Origin: Mercurialis annua
Lineage: Eukaryota > Streptophyta > Magnoliopsida > Malpighiales > Euphorbiaceae
DNA length: 64,000 nt
NCBI RefSeq assembly: GCF_937616625.2
Contig: NC_065572.1
Location: 55,291,653-55,355,652 of the forward strand
Reading direction: 5' to 3'
A program made the translations under genes and the position numbers. Each line of letters begins with the position of its first letter. Within the stretch, counting starts at the first letter, position 1. The notes below the pieces were generated by a model. It saw nothing but the letters and a program-made list of their open reading frames with translations. It searched no databases and was not told the origin of the DNA. Below, one piece after another: positions 1 to 10,168 of the stretch.

Positions 1-95
1 TTGCAAACTACGTGCGTCTGGATTAAATGCAAAGTGTTTACATCATTTTATAAGTTGATATTGGAATTGCGTGTTTGAAATTGTTTCTTTTCAGC

Positions 96-1103
96 ATGTT
101 TGGGCAGAACGGAGCTCAGTCACATGCTGCTGAAGAACGGGAGGAAGCGCCTCCTATATTTCGAAATGGGTTTCACAACGAAATAGGCGAACCATCTGGG
201 ATCCATCAGAACGGATTCCACGCAGATAATAGAAGATCGCCAGAAATTTATCAGAATGGATATATGTCTGTGTCAGAAATTGACAGTTCTTTTGAAAATA
301 GAGGCAGAGTACACTCGCCGGAGATAGAGTATAGCGAAGAAGATGAGGAGGAAGATCCTGAAGAGGATCCTGAGGAGGACCTAGAAGAGGATCCTGAGGA
401 GGATCCTGAGGAGGATCTAGAAGAGGAATTATAAGTAGAATTAGAAGAACAAGATCCTCAAGAAGAGGAGTATGAAGAAGAGGAACTGTTAGAAGAATCA
501 GACATTGAAGAGTACATAAGTGAGCATTTCTGCTCTAGGGTGCAGAGATACCGCGATTTGAGAGAAGACGCGGAAATAGCAAATGGTCAAGCACAGATTG
601 CTTTAAACCAAGTTAGGAGACAGATGCGCTCCTTCTCTCGAGGAATGCTAACAGTAGGATTGTATTCTGCTGATTTTCTGTGAATGGTTGAGGGAGTCCC
701 TGATCTGAATGAAGGTAATAGAACCATCAACCGTAGATATGTCAGAGGCTTAGGACCTGAATTTGGTGAGCTATATGAGTGTGTAGGTGAACATTTTGGA
801 ACGCTCACTATGATGGCCCGTAGAATCGAGACTGAACGTGAGTGAAAGGAGGATCCAGTACGACCCTTCTATTTTATACGTGAGTACCATCCGGACTACG
901 TCAACACATCCTCCAGAATTAGGACCAACCCCCACTTTGTGCACAGAGGCGGAGGCAACTCCGGTAGACAGGTTAGGGGCCGACACACAAGCATAGTCAT
1001 TAGGGAACCTAGCGTTCCGCATCACGCACCTCCAGGTATTAGCGATGTATATGCTTTGTGCAATTGCGATTATATGTTTGCATTGTTGTGTTTATATGTT
1101 TAA
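96..1103 (+). pseudogene. Broken gag-like gene of element #1
   Basis: The reading frame aligns end to end with the intact gag-like protein at 46417-47520. It has the same start context (acceptor-like pyrimidine tract and AG just before the ATG), the same spaced (Q/R)NG(F/Y) motifs, acidic tract and gag-like segment. Three in-frame stops break it: TAA at 432, TGA at 681 and TGA at 843. There is no net frameshift up to the terminal TAA at 1101. The TGA at 681 replaces an Arg codon and the one at 843 replaces a Trp codon of the intact relative. The copy is therefore decayed by point mutation. The C-terminal end is shorter than in the relative. Confidence 0.85.
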
Positions 1104-2365
1104 TGCATTGCATAATAGAATGTCAACAGTAGGATATGCCTCTAGGATATTACCTTCGATAGCTAGAACCTATAATAATCGATGTGATAAACACAATTCA
1201 CAAACATAATAATATAATAATCAATACATCATATAATTATCGTGAACGTAATTCCTATATTACGTTCTAGAAATTGTGAAGAAAGAGATGGGTTACCAAC
1301 AGGGAATCGAAGGAGAACGTTGGTACCTGTTTTGGTATATGACAGGGTACAGTATATCGAAAAAGTGAACGTAGTGATTACAGCAGTAGAAAATTTTGAA
1401 TTGAATTGGGTTATCGGAGATATGGAAAAAGAAGAGATATATCAGAAGAATAGTCTGGAAAATGACAGCAATACAAAAATTTGAAATATACCCAATAAGT
1501 ATAAAGAAAACTGTTAATGGTCGCAGAGTGTACAATCTATAGTAAACTTACGATTTTATGAAAATTTTGAAAGTTTTTATGATTTTTCAAGGTACAATTG
1601 TGCTCAGACATCGCATATGATATTGCATAATCACGATAAGAATGCATACAAGAATGCTTTTCAAAATATAGATCATGCATCATATCCTTACAATGATGAA
1701 GAAAAATGCGATTTTGAGCAACTCTTTGGTGATGAGAGATGTAATCACTCTGAGCTACAATTGTATTGACGATTTCAAACGATTTATGAAAAGTGATTTA
1801 AAAGAGTTGGCCAGCCAAGGAATGTTTTGAAATCTTTTGTTTAGTAAGTAAACTCAGATGTAAAGCCCTGCGACGAATAATAAAAGATTCCTAATAAATA
1901 AGAATAAGACTTGTAAAACAAACCCCAACAACAAAATAAAGCCATGTTAATGATTAATTGCAACATAGCTAGTGAATCTAAAGGAGAATGTGAATAAGGA
2001 ATTATCGCCGGAGAGCATGCGTAGCCAGGATGCGATGCGCTAGCAATATTGAAGGATACAACATCCATCCTTATGATAGAATAAAGGATGAAATGACAGA
2101 GAGTCATGATAGATGAAAGAAACGTAACGAATATACAAGGATGATGAATATAATTATTATTCTTATGTTGAGATAAGTAACGTAGCAATCGAAGGACATA
2201 TTGGAAGAGAGAAATTAAAAGTATAAAGGACGAGAAGACAATAATATGAATGATGATTATCAAGTAATATTTCAAGAATATGTAACCTTATCAATGTCAG
2301 CATTAGAAGATATAGAGGATCACGTTAAAAAGGAAGTAAGGGATACGAACGATGAAGAAGATGAT

Positions 2366-3961
2366 TGTTGGCAAATAATCGCAAGTATACGATATCGCGC
2401 AAGTAATATAACTTGGAAGACCAAGTATCGATCCCACAAGGAACAATGAATTAAACAACTAATTTCTAATATTCTTTAATTGGCTAGTAGAAAAATAAAT
2501 GGATTTATGTAAACTAAATAAAATCTAACTTAATTCAACTTCAAGTAATTAAACTAAAAATCTGAACTTAAACAAATAAATTGAGGTTTAAACAATAATG
2601 ATAAAAAGCTCAAGGATTGATAATTCCAAATAAACTAGTAAAAGAATGGATTAACATTTATCTAGTGATTTTATTATGAATCGAGCTATTCTAATGCACC
2701 GAATCCCGCTCTCTCAAGCCTCAAAGATTCGAATAAAATCACAACCTAATTAACTAATCAATTATTAACTTGCTCTCACAATATTAAAATTGAATTAAAG
2801 AACTAAATTGTAATTATGAAGCAAACTCAACGACTACCTAAATTCCAACCCGCTCTCACGGTGTTTTCCTCTAAGTTTTTAATTACCTATGTCTATTTAA
2901 TTAACAATCTCTCAATTAGTTAATTAAACACAAAATCATAAACTAAGTGATCAAATTAATTCAAGCATTAATATTAGTAATTAAAACACAATTTTACTCA
3001 CTTAATAAATCCTAATCCAATTCGAAAACTAATCTAAGTGTTCGTATCAATCCCCGAACAAATGATTTAGTTACGCATGCTTAAGCTTAAATTAAACAAA
3101 TAAGAAGATGAAGAATTAAACATAATTAGAACAATAAATACCGGAGTTGTCAATTTCGGAAGAATCGTCTAGATTAAACTTGAAATCTTCACAATCGTTC
3201 TTTGCAGAAACTAATAATAAACTACTTATAAACTGCTGAGAAACAGAAGCTAAAACGCTATTTTAAGAGAACGAAAATAAAACTAATGTATTCTAATAAT
3301 CAAAACTATTCTATTACAAGGTCTTTATATAGAAGAGGAAGCTCTAGAATCTTCTAAGTCGATTCACGAATCGAATTAGAAATAGGAGTTTCGGTTGTAG
3401 TCGTAAAAGGAGATTAAGTCCAAGTCCAATTCTGATTAGGCAAATTTCACCTCTTTTTCGTTCGTACCTCTCTTTCCCGTTCGGGAATTAAGCCAAAATC
3501 TCAAGGTTCTCGTTCGTGAATCTCTTTCCCGTTCGAAAAAAAACCTTGACTGAGGGAAAATTCTCGTTTGCCCATCCTATTCTCGAACGTACCTTCACCT
3601 TTTCACTTGAGTCTCGTTCGAGAATGGCTTTCTCGTTCGAGACTCAACAAAAAACTTCATGGTTCCCGTTCGAGACTTGTGTTTTTCGAACGGGAACAGC
3701 TCTTTACTGCACAAGTTTCGTTCGAGACTTTGTAATCTTTTCTTTACAACATTAATTCCTTCGTCCGTAAGCTACGCTTTTACTCCAACGCTCAATCCAT
3801 CATTAATTAGCTCCAAATACTTGATTTTCACCTAATTTCCACTGAAACACTAACAAACACTATCAAACATAAAAATGCCAAATAATGTATAAAATTAATA
3901 CTAAACGTGATAAAAACCGAGTAAAATCGACCCTAATTATAGGAGTAAAATACTCCTATCA
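2366..3961 (-). mobile_element. Solo LTR, Athila/Tat-like family, inserted in element #1
   Basis: The plus strand reads TGTTGGC...CTCCTATCA, so the LTR lies on the minus strand and starts TGATAGGAGT. It is flanked by identical 5-bp duplications ATGAT (2361-2365 and 3962-3966). Alignment with the related element near 48600 shows that host sequence resumes right after the insert. No internal region is attached, so this is a solo LTR left by recombination. A minus-strand TATA box (CTATATAAAG) lies at about 3321-3331. The assignment to the Athila/Tat branch is from general resemblance of the LTR ends. It carries a palindrome array. Confidence 0.85.
3458..3729. repeat. Palindrome array A (TCTCGTTCGAGA / CCCGTTCGGGA type)
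   Basis: About nine short inverted repeats centred on CGTTCG or CGAACG lie here, for example TTCTCGAACG, TCTCGTTCGAGA and CCCGTTCGGGAA. Spacers of 10-30 bp show no shared sequence. In the orientation of its LTR the array lies upstream of the TATA box, unlike the arrays in the other LTR family. Confidence 0.75.
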
Positions 3962-5796
3962 ATGATCTTGTAAAATGTGAAGGTTCAAAGTTAAATAGAT
4001 CAAGAGATAATGATGTTATTGACTGATATTAAGTGAAGTCACTAGTATCAGTATCAAGAGTTATAAGTTGCGTTAACAGAAAGGAGAAAAGTTAAGTTAT
4101 AAAATTTTAGTATAAGGAGAAAGACACACGTATAGGCATACATGTCAGTATAGATAAGAATGGTGGATAATATGAAAGAAAGTACAAAGGGGAAAACTTA
4201 TATACCCTCGAGATTTAGTAAGATGAATAGAGCAGTGGAAGGTTTTAGAAATACGTTAGAAGGATTATCAGGAAAAAAACAGCAACAACAGAGCAGTTAC
4301 AAACGGAGGAAAGATGTAATGGATACAATAAGTAAAACGTAAGACGATACTTCATTGCTATTGGATAGATAAGAATGAATTACATCTAAAAAGCCGTGAT
4401 GTTATAAAGACGAAGTCGGTTCTAGTACAAAGGAATCAAATTGTTTAAAAGACAAATAAAACCATGTTATAAGTACTAATGAGGCATAAGGTATATAGGA
4501 CGACAGAATTAAAAACCATTTCCTAATCTTGGAAGTTACAAAGTTAAGTATAATCTAAATATTAAGAATAATCGGAAACACTTCAAGAAGAAAATGAGAA
4601 ACATGATAAGGATAAGCTAAGAAACGATCATCATTAGTAATAAGATAATACCAGGAAGAGTGAGAATAAGGTCGTGGAATTACTCGAAAATAATAAGCAG
4701 AAGTATAAGATAAAGAAGAAAATTGTTTATACAGTAAGAAGGAACTATGATAGAGAAAGTGATGGAAATTTATAGGGGTGTCAGATTTAGGATAATTTAA
4801 GTACAAAAGTAGATAAGATATCAAAGATCTATTGGATCAGTCAAAGGTTAAAGTGACGTAAAGGAAAAACATCGTTGACTGAAAAGTCAATAAGAGATTC
4901 GAGGCAAACCTCAAAGGAGCAACTAAAGGGAAGTGAAGAGGATAAGAATACGAGTAGTATTAGTAAAGAAGGGCGACTGTACAAGTTATACGATTAAAAG
5001 TAACGCGAAATGAAACGTTTAAAAAAATGGTAAAGGATGAAGAATCACGACCAACAGATCGACGTGAAGTTCATGAAAGCTTAAAGAAGCAAAGGAAGGA
5101 GAAATTGAAGATAGTAAAAGATATATCGGACTCAACTACGTTAAGAGGCAGCAAATATGATAGACAAGGTATAAGTTGAAAGAGATTGGTTGATAAGGAA
5201 CGAAGTGTCAGATAACGGTAGAGAGAAGTAAGAAACAACGATAACCAGCTAAGGAAGAAAGATGACAACGTCAGATGATAGCAAAGATTAAAAGTCGTAG
5301 ATTATGATTACAAAAGAAAATACTTATAGAAGTATGAATAAAGTAAGTACGTCATTAAGGATGTAGTCGACACGTCGTGACTATTCACATATAAAAGAGA
5401 CGAGTAGCGACCTGATGACGACTAAGAATGAAATAATGGATATGGAGAATATTAATTAAGGATTAATGACAATCAACAAAGGAAATCCTGACCAGGATAA
5501 TGACGCAAGGACTTCAATATCAGAAATACGTCTGAAACCACACTATTCTGAAAATGACAACCGACAAGACAAAAGTAATAATGAGAAGATTCTCAACTAC
5601 GCAACAGTAAGAAGTTATTATGAGCAAGATAGATAATCGATTAGCAGCAGCTACGAAGTCACAACTATAAGTGAGAGTTGAAGTTTAAAGTAAAAAGAGA
5701 AACTACGACCGACGCGTGGTAATGAACATCAAGAAAAGTATAAGGACAATATTAAGATCCAACAAGTTTTATGAAAATTCGAGGACGAATTTTTGT

Positions 5797-5809
5797 AAGG
5801 GGGGAAGAA
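5797..5809 (+). promoter_or_regulatory. Polypurine tract of element #1
   Basis: The tract AAGGGGGGAAGAA directly precedes the TG of the 3' LTR. It is the expected primer site for plus-strand DNA synthesis. The same tract and the preceding GAGGACGAATTTTT are found at 49987-50015 in the complete element. Confidence 0.85.
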
Positions 5810-6263
5810 TGTAATACCCCAAAATATTTAATTAGTTAATTGGACCACGTGTCCAGTTTGGACTCGCTAGAGGGCCGATATCCGAAAGAACTCAGAGAAA
5901 TTAAAGTAAATAAATTCCAAGTAGGTCGGTTTCGGGAAATTAATTATGAAGAAATTAAGGTTATATTTTGGTTCTAAAATTAGAATTGGAAGTAAAAGGA
6001 AAAATGTCAAGAAAAGCCCAAAATAAAGTACAGAGACCAAAGTGGTAATTTAGCCACTATATGTCGAAAATGGAAATTCATAGGTTTTGACGGGAAAGTA
6101 TTAATATCGAGTTTCGTATTATTTATCGGATATAAATAATACGTAAAAGTAATAATTTAAGAGTTTATCGATTTAGTTATAGACGAAATCGTACGAAAGA
6201 AAAGTTTGAAAGATAAATTGTAATAAATAAAGAAAACAATGATTTAAATGGTACATTAACCAT

Positions 6264-6446
6264 TATATATAAAGAGAAAGAATTGAATCAGAGAAGGAGA
6301 AGAGAGACTTCCAGAGAGAACGAGAGATTAACGATCGATACCGTCGTTTCGCCGCCGTTTCTCCGTTCGACGTCCGATTCAAGCGGTTTTTGCGGCGATC
6401 TCTTCATAATCGAGAGTTCTATCGATTCTAAGCTTCGTTTCAAGGT
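6264..6446 (+). promoter_or_regulatory. LTR core promoter and leader splice donor (element #1)
   Basis: TATATATAAAG at 6264-6274 is a good TATA box. It is followed by a purine-rich leader and a block conserved with 43920-44025 (GCCGCCGTTTCTCCGTTCGA). The leader ends in CAAG|GTAAAT, a plausible 5' splice site at 6444/6445. The transcription start itself is inferred. Confidence 0.6.
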
Positions 6447-6636
6447 AAATATCTTGATATTTGGTGATAAATTCGAATTATATGGATATTTTAATTAAGG
6501 ATTAGAAATTTAACGTTTTTGGATAGTTTTTAGCGTTTTGGAAAAACGAGAATACGGGTTTTGTTGGAAATAATGTTTTGAAGGTCTCGGAAGTGTTGGG
6601 GTTCGGCGAAACGCCCGGAAACGACGTTTCTGGGGC

Positions 6637-6788
6637 TGTGTGCGCAATCGCACACGGTGTGCGAACGCACACTTGAGTGTGCGATCGCACACTGGTGTGC
6701 CAATGCACATTGGCGTGCGAACGCACGCCCATGGTGTGCGGCGCACACTGCACCGTGCGGACGCACAGTGCCTTTGCACGCCCGCACA
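6637..6788. repeat. Palindrome array B (GTGCGNNCGCAC type)
   Basis: About eight inverted repeats lie here, such as GTGTGCGATCGCACAC, TGTGCGAACGCACA, GTGCGGACGCAC and GTGTGCGGCGCACAC. Spacers vary in length and sequence. The array sits 827-978 nt from the LTR start. Open frames across it on both strands are by-products of its symmetry. Confidence 0.85.
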
Positions 6789-7243
6789 GTGGGTCAATAG
6801 GGACCAAAATGGGCTTTTAGCCCTAATCGAGTGGGATTTTAATATTTTCGAATATTATATACTAAAAACGATTAAGCACCCCAATAATTTAAAAAGTAAA
6901 CTTTTAACTCGACGTTTTACGTGGGCAACGATAATGGAAAACGCTAAAGATAGTATATGTTTCTCGAATACGAGAAACAGGGTTTGATATATCGTGAATA
7001 CGATAAAGGAATATCAAGTTCACGAATAACATAAAGAATGAAACATAACCCTAGAATTTAAAGTATTATACGTATAAGAATACGAGATTCACGTCTAATC
7101 ATTAAACGTTAATTATTATGTATCAGACTTGTTAGCGAGCAGAGAGGTCAGTAGACGTGGGATAGCGAGGGCATATTATTTCATCGACCACGTCATTGAT
7201 TGGATTGCGGTTTCTGTGAGTTGCACTTTACTTTCGTGTATTA

Positions 7244-7796
7244 TCTATACTACATATAAAAGCACGGATGGGAGGGGGGGACAGGCAAATTTACTGAATA
7301 ATCCTTTTCAGTTTACTACTAAATAAACGTTTTATAGTCATTAACTAATTAGTTATTTAATTAATCACTATTTTAATTAAAGTCCTAATTAGAATAGGTC
7401 GCTAAATTATCTCCAATTTAGTATGCAAAAAATAACTAAATTGTCTCCAAATTAGTAGGAATACATATCTTTTAGTTTGATTGAACTACAAAATTAAAAA
7501 ATTGTATTTGGTCAATATAATATTATTTAAATTTCTATCTTATTATTTTTAAAGATATTATTAAAAAAATTAAGTTAATTATTTAATTATGGTTATTATA
7601 AAACCAAAATAAGAATAAATTCAGTATGGAAAAAAATTTAATAACTGAATATATTATATTTACTTTTATAAAATTTCTTAACTAATTTAATATTAATTAT
7701 AAATAAAAAAATTGATATAATTATAAAAAATTTACTAATATGTTCATTGACGAGTTACGTTACGAGGCACGTGCATAGCACGTAGTGCGAAACTAG
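7244..7796 (+). mobile_element. Small non-autonomous Helitron inside the LTR
   Basis: It starts TCTATACTAC with a following AAAAGCACGG, ends CTAG, and lies between a host A (7243) and T (7797) as Helitrons do. Just before the 3' end there is a hairpin ACGTGC-ATA-GCACGT at about 7770-7785. The related LTRs at 43397 and 50016 lack this 553-bp block at the matching position (after GTGTATTA), which confirms it as an insertion. It has no coding capacity. Confidence 0.8.
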
Positions 7797-7936
7797 TATA
7801 TATTAAAGTTATTTATATATATATATATATGTATACTGTTTATATGCATCGCATGATATATGATTTGATTAAATGTTATATATTTCTATTAAGTTTATAT
7901 ACGAAGAACTAGTATGCGATCCGAAGAAACTAGCTA

Positions 7937-7971
7937 CCCATTGGGTGTCAATAGGATGTGTGATCACCAGT
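7937..7971 (+). promoter_or_regulatory. Conserved LTR stem-loop plus TGTGATCACCAGT (element #1)
   Basis: CCCATTG-GGTGT-CAATAGG (one mismatch in the stem) is followed by ATGTGTGATCACCAGT. The same module occurs in most LTRs of this superfamily in the window. Its function is unknown. Confidence 0.7.
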
Positions 7972-9237
7972 ATCGAGTCAGTCTAGTGTGTTTGCATATA
8001 ATACATGAGTGATACATGCATGACATGATATGACCTGATTATAATTACGAATTTCGAAGTTGGATAATGAATTCGATACGAGCGAGAACTCGGCTACGGT
8101 GTAACCTGAGCCCTGTATCTAGTGAGTTGCACTCACACTTTGGGACTAAGAGATAGGTCGCGATCGACGAGGTAGTGTGAGCACTCCCGGGTCGGACTAT
8201 GTGGATCAGTATGATTTGATTATTCCAAAGTTATGTCGCATGCTAGGATATTAGTTTCGTACGGATCAAATATTTGTTTATATGTATTTTATATTATTGT
8301 TTTCTTGAAATGCGATGCTACGTTTTTATAATAATACCGTTAGTAAGATGTAACCTCACTCAGTATTTACCCAAATAGTGACCCCTCACCTTTTATGTCT
8401 TTCAGGTGCTTAGTGTGTGGACTTAGTTAGGAGCCAGTTTTGAAGTCCAAAAGTCAGCTGTGTATGTATAGTCTCTGACTTCTGTGAATGCTGCAGTAGT
8501 GGTCCCGCGTTGACAGAGTCGTAGCCTAGACAGTAGTACATTTTGAGTGTATATATTACTTACTGTCTTGTTTATACGTTTTGATAGGCTATGTGTTTTA
8601 TGTTTTATTCACGGCCCCAGATGCCGGTGATATGTTGTGTTTCACTAATTGATGTATATAGTTCCGCGAGGCCAATTCGTACAGGATACGGTAACTAGAG
8701 CCCGCGAGGTTTTTGAACAGTTAGTGTAAATATTTGTTTGTGCGTTATATATTTGCTTCCGTTGTTTATTGTTATTTATTTATTATTTGCGAAAAATTAT
8801 TAGCGGTTTAAGAGTTGCTACGGGTTCCGGAGCTATCATTCTCGTTCCCTAGCGCCAGTTGCAGCTCAATATTTTGGGTCGTAACATTCACTCATGGGTC
8901 GGTCCCCGTGCTCGTATGGCTCCTAGGGAGCCACCTATAATACCCCGTAAATTTTTTGTTATGTTTTCGACTTGATTCTGGATTGGTTCAGGTTGGTTTT
9001 AGAATTGTGACACCTTAATTGAGTCTTAAATTGTACTCCCTCCATTTCATTCTAAATGAAAAAATTCTTTCTATACAATATTTTTAAAAAAAATACACTT
9101 TTACTTTTATACCCTTTGGTTACATTGAATACTTAGTGACATCCATATTTATTGTATATGGTTTTAAATGTTTACCAAAGTCCAAACTCTATCATGAATA
9201 TTTATATATGGCATTACTGAGTATTTGAAAGGTTTTA

Positions 9238-10168
9238 GGGGTTGTTTGGTTCGTCAAAAAAGAAGGGGAATGAAAATGGAAATGGATAATTCTCATTATT
9301 TGTGTTTGTTTTATCTAAAATCACTAGGTAATGGGAATGAAATTACCCGTTTAATGGGAATCACCCATTTCTCCCCTACTCCATGGGAATGGACTTTTCA
9401 TTTACATGGGAATCAAAATTTAACTGGTGATTTAATAATAAATAATAATATTAAATTATTAACATATTTTTAAATATTTTTTTAATAAACTAAAAAAAAT
9501 TAAAAAAAAAATTTGAAAAAATTAAATTATATTTGTTAAAATTAAAAAAAAATCTTACAAAAATAAATAATATATTTAAAAAAATAAAATATATTTAAAA
9601 AAATAAAAAATAATTTTTTATTTAAAAATAAAAAAATTATAATAATAAATAATATTTTAAAAAAAATTACACACTCTTACCCATTCTCATTTCTGTACTA
9701 ATTTATTGAATCAAATAAGAAAAAGGGGTATTGGCGAAACAAATCCTAACGTTTCACTTTTTTTGCGATTTAAGCCCAACGTTTAAAATTTTACGAAACA
9801 AATACCAACCTTTCCAATTTTTGCATTTGTAGCCCAAACCCATTATTTGCTTATGTGGCAACCATATTATTGGTATATTAAATCCCAACGTTTTAAAATT
9901 TTGCAAATAAAATCCCAACGTTTCGGATTTTTGCAAATTGTAGCTTAAAAAAGATGACAAAATGGATGAAATTAGAACTTGAGCTACAATTTGCAAAAAT
10001 TGAAAAGGTTAGGATTTGTTTCCTAAAGTTTTAAACGTAAGGCTTAAATCGCTAAAAAAAATGAAACGTTGGGATTTGTTTCGCCAATATCCTTAAGAAA
10101 AACAATCATTCTCATCCTCATCCTCATTCCTTCTCATTCCCATTCCGAACGTTGAACCAAACGACCCC
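9238..10168. mobile_element. PIF/Harbinger-like MITE (middle layer)
   Basis: The termini are GGGGTTGTTTGGTTC and GAACCAAACGACCCC, flanked by the 3-bp duplication TTA (9235-9237 and 10169-10171). This matches Tourist/PIF-Harbinger elements. The interior is extremely A/T-rich and holds the third MITE. Confidence 0.8.
9725..10093. mobile_element. Mutator-like MITE (innermost layer)
   Basis: Inverted repeats of about 30 bp contain TATTGGCGAAACAAATCC and its complement. They are flanked by the 9-bp duplication TAAGAAAAA (9716-9724 and 10094-10102). The 9-bp duplication points to the MULE superfamily. Open frames inside it are palindromic by-products. Confidence 0.8.

Larger units (their letters stand above)
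1104..5796 (+). other. Non-coding internal region of element #1
   Basis: Outside the solo LTR at 2366-3961, this A/G-rich stretch has no credible ORF. It nonetheless aligns in blocks with 47521-50002 of the complete element. One example is the block around 1555-1680, which matches about 47925-48050 with scattered substitutions. I cannot recognise degraded pol in any frame. It may be filler DNA that keeps genome length, or a pol region decayed beyond recognition in the common ancestor. Confidence 0.6.
1..8886 (+). mobile_element. Non-autonomous Ty3/gypsy-like LTR element #1 (5' part outside window)
   Basis: The window opens inside this element. It shows a gag-like pseudogene, a long non-coding internal stretch, a polypurine tract and a complete 3' LTR ending in CA at 8886. 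Its internal region and LTR parallel those of the complete element at 43397-52606, so it is an older relative of the same family. No protease, reverse transcriptase or integrase is visible, so it would have depended on another element's enzymes. The family assignment to Ty3/gypsy (Tekay/Del-like) rests on the polypurine tract style, LTR termini and gag-like segment, not on a pol gene. It was later hit by a solo LTR (2366-3961) and a Helitron (7244-7796). Confidence 0.85.
5810..8886 (+). repeat. 3' LTR of element #1
   Basis: It begins TGTAATACCCC and ends GGGTCGTAACA, and aligns along its length with the LTRs at 43397 and 50016. Its length is 3077 bp, or about 2524 bp without the Helitron, close to the 2591-bp LTRs of the complete element. 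Recognisable modules in order are a TATA box near 6264, a leader with a splice-donor-like site at 6444/6445, palindrome array B, a stem-loop module at 7937 and the shared terminal block that begins GCTACGGGTTCCGGAGCT. Confidence 0.9.
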
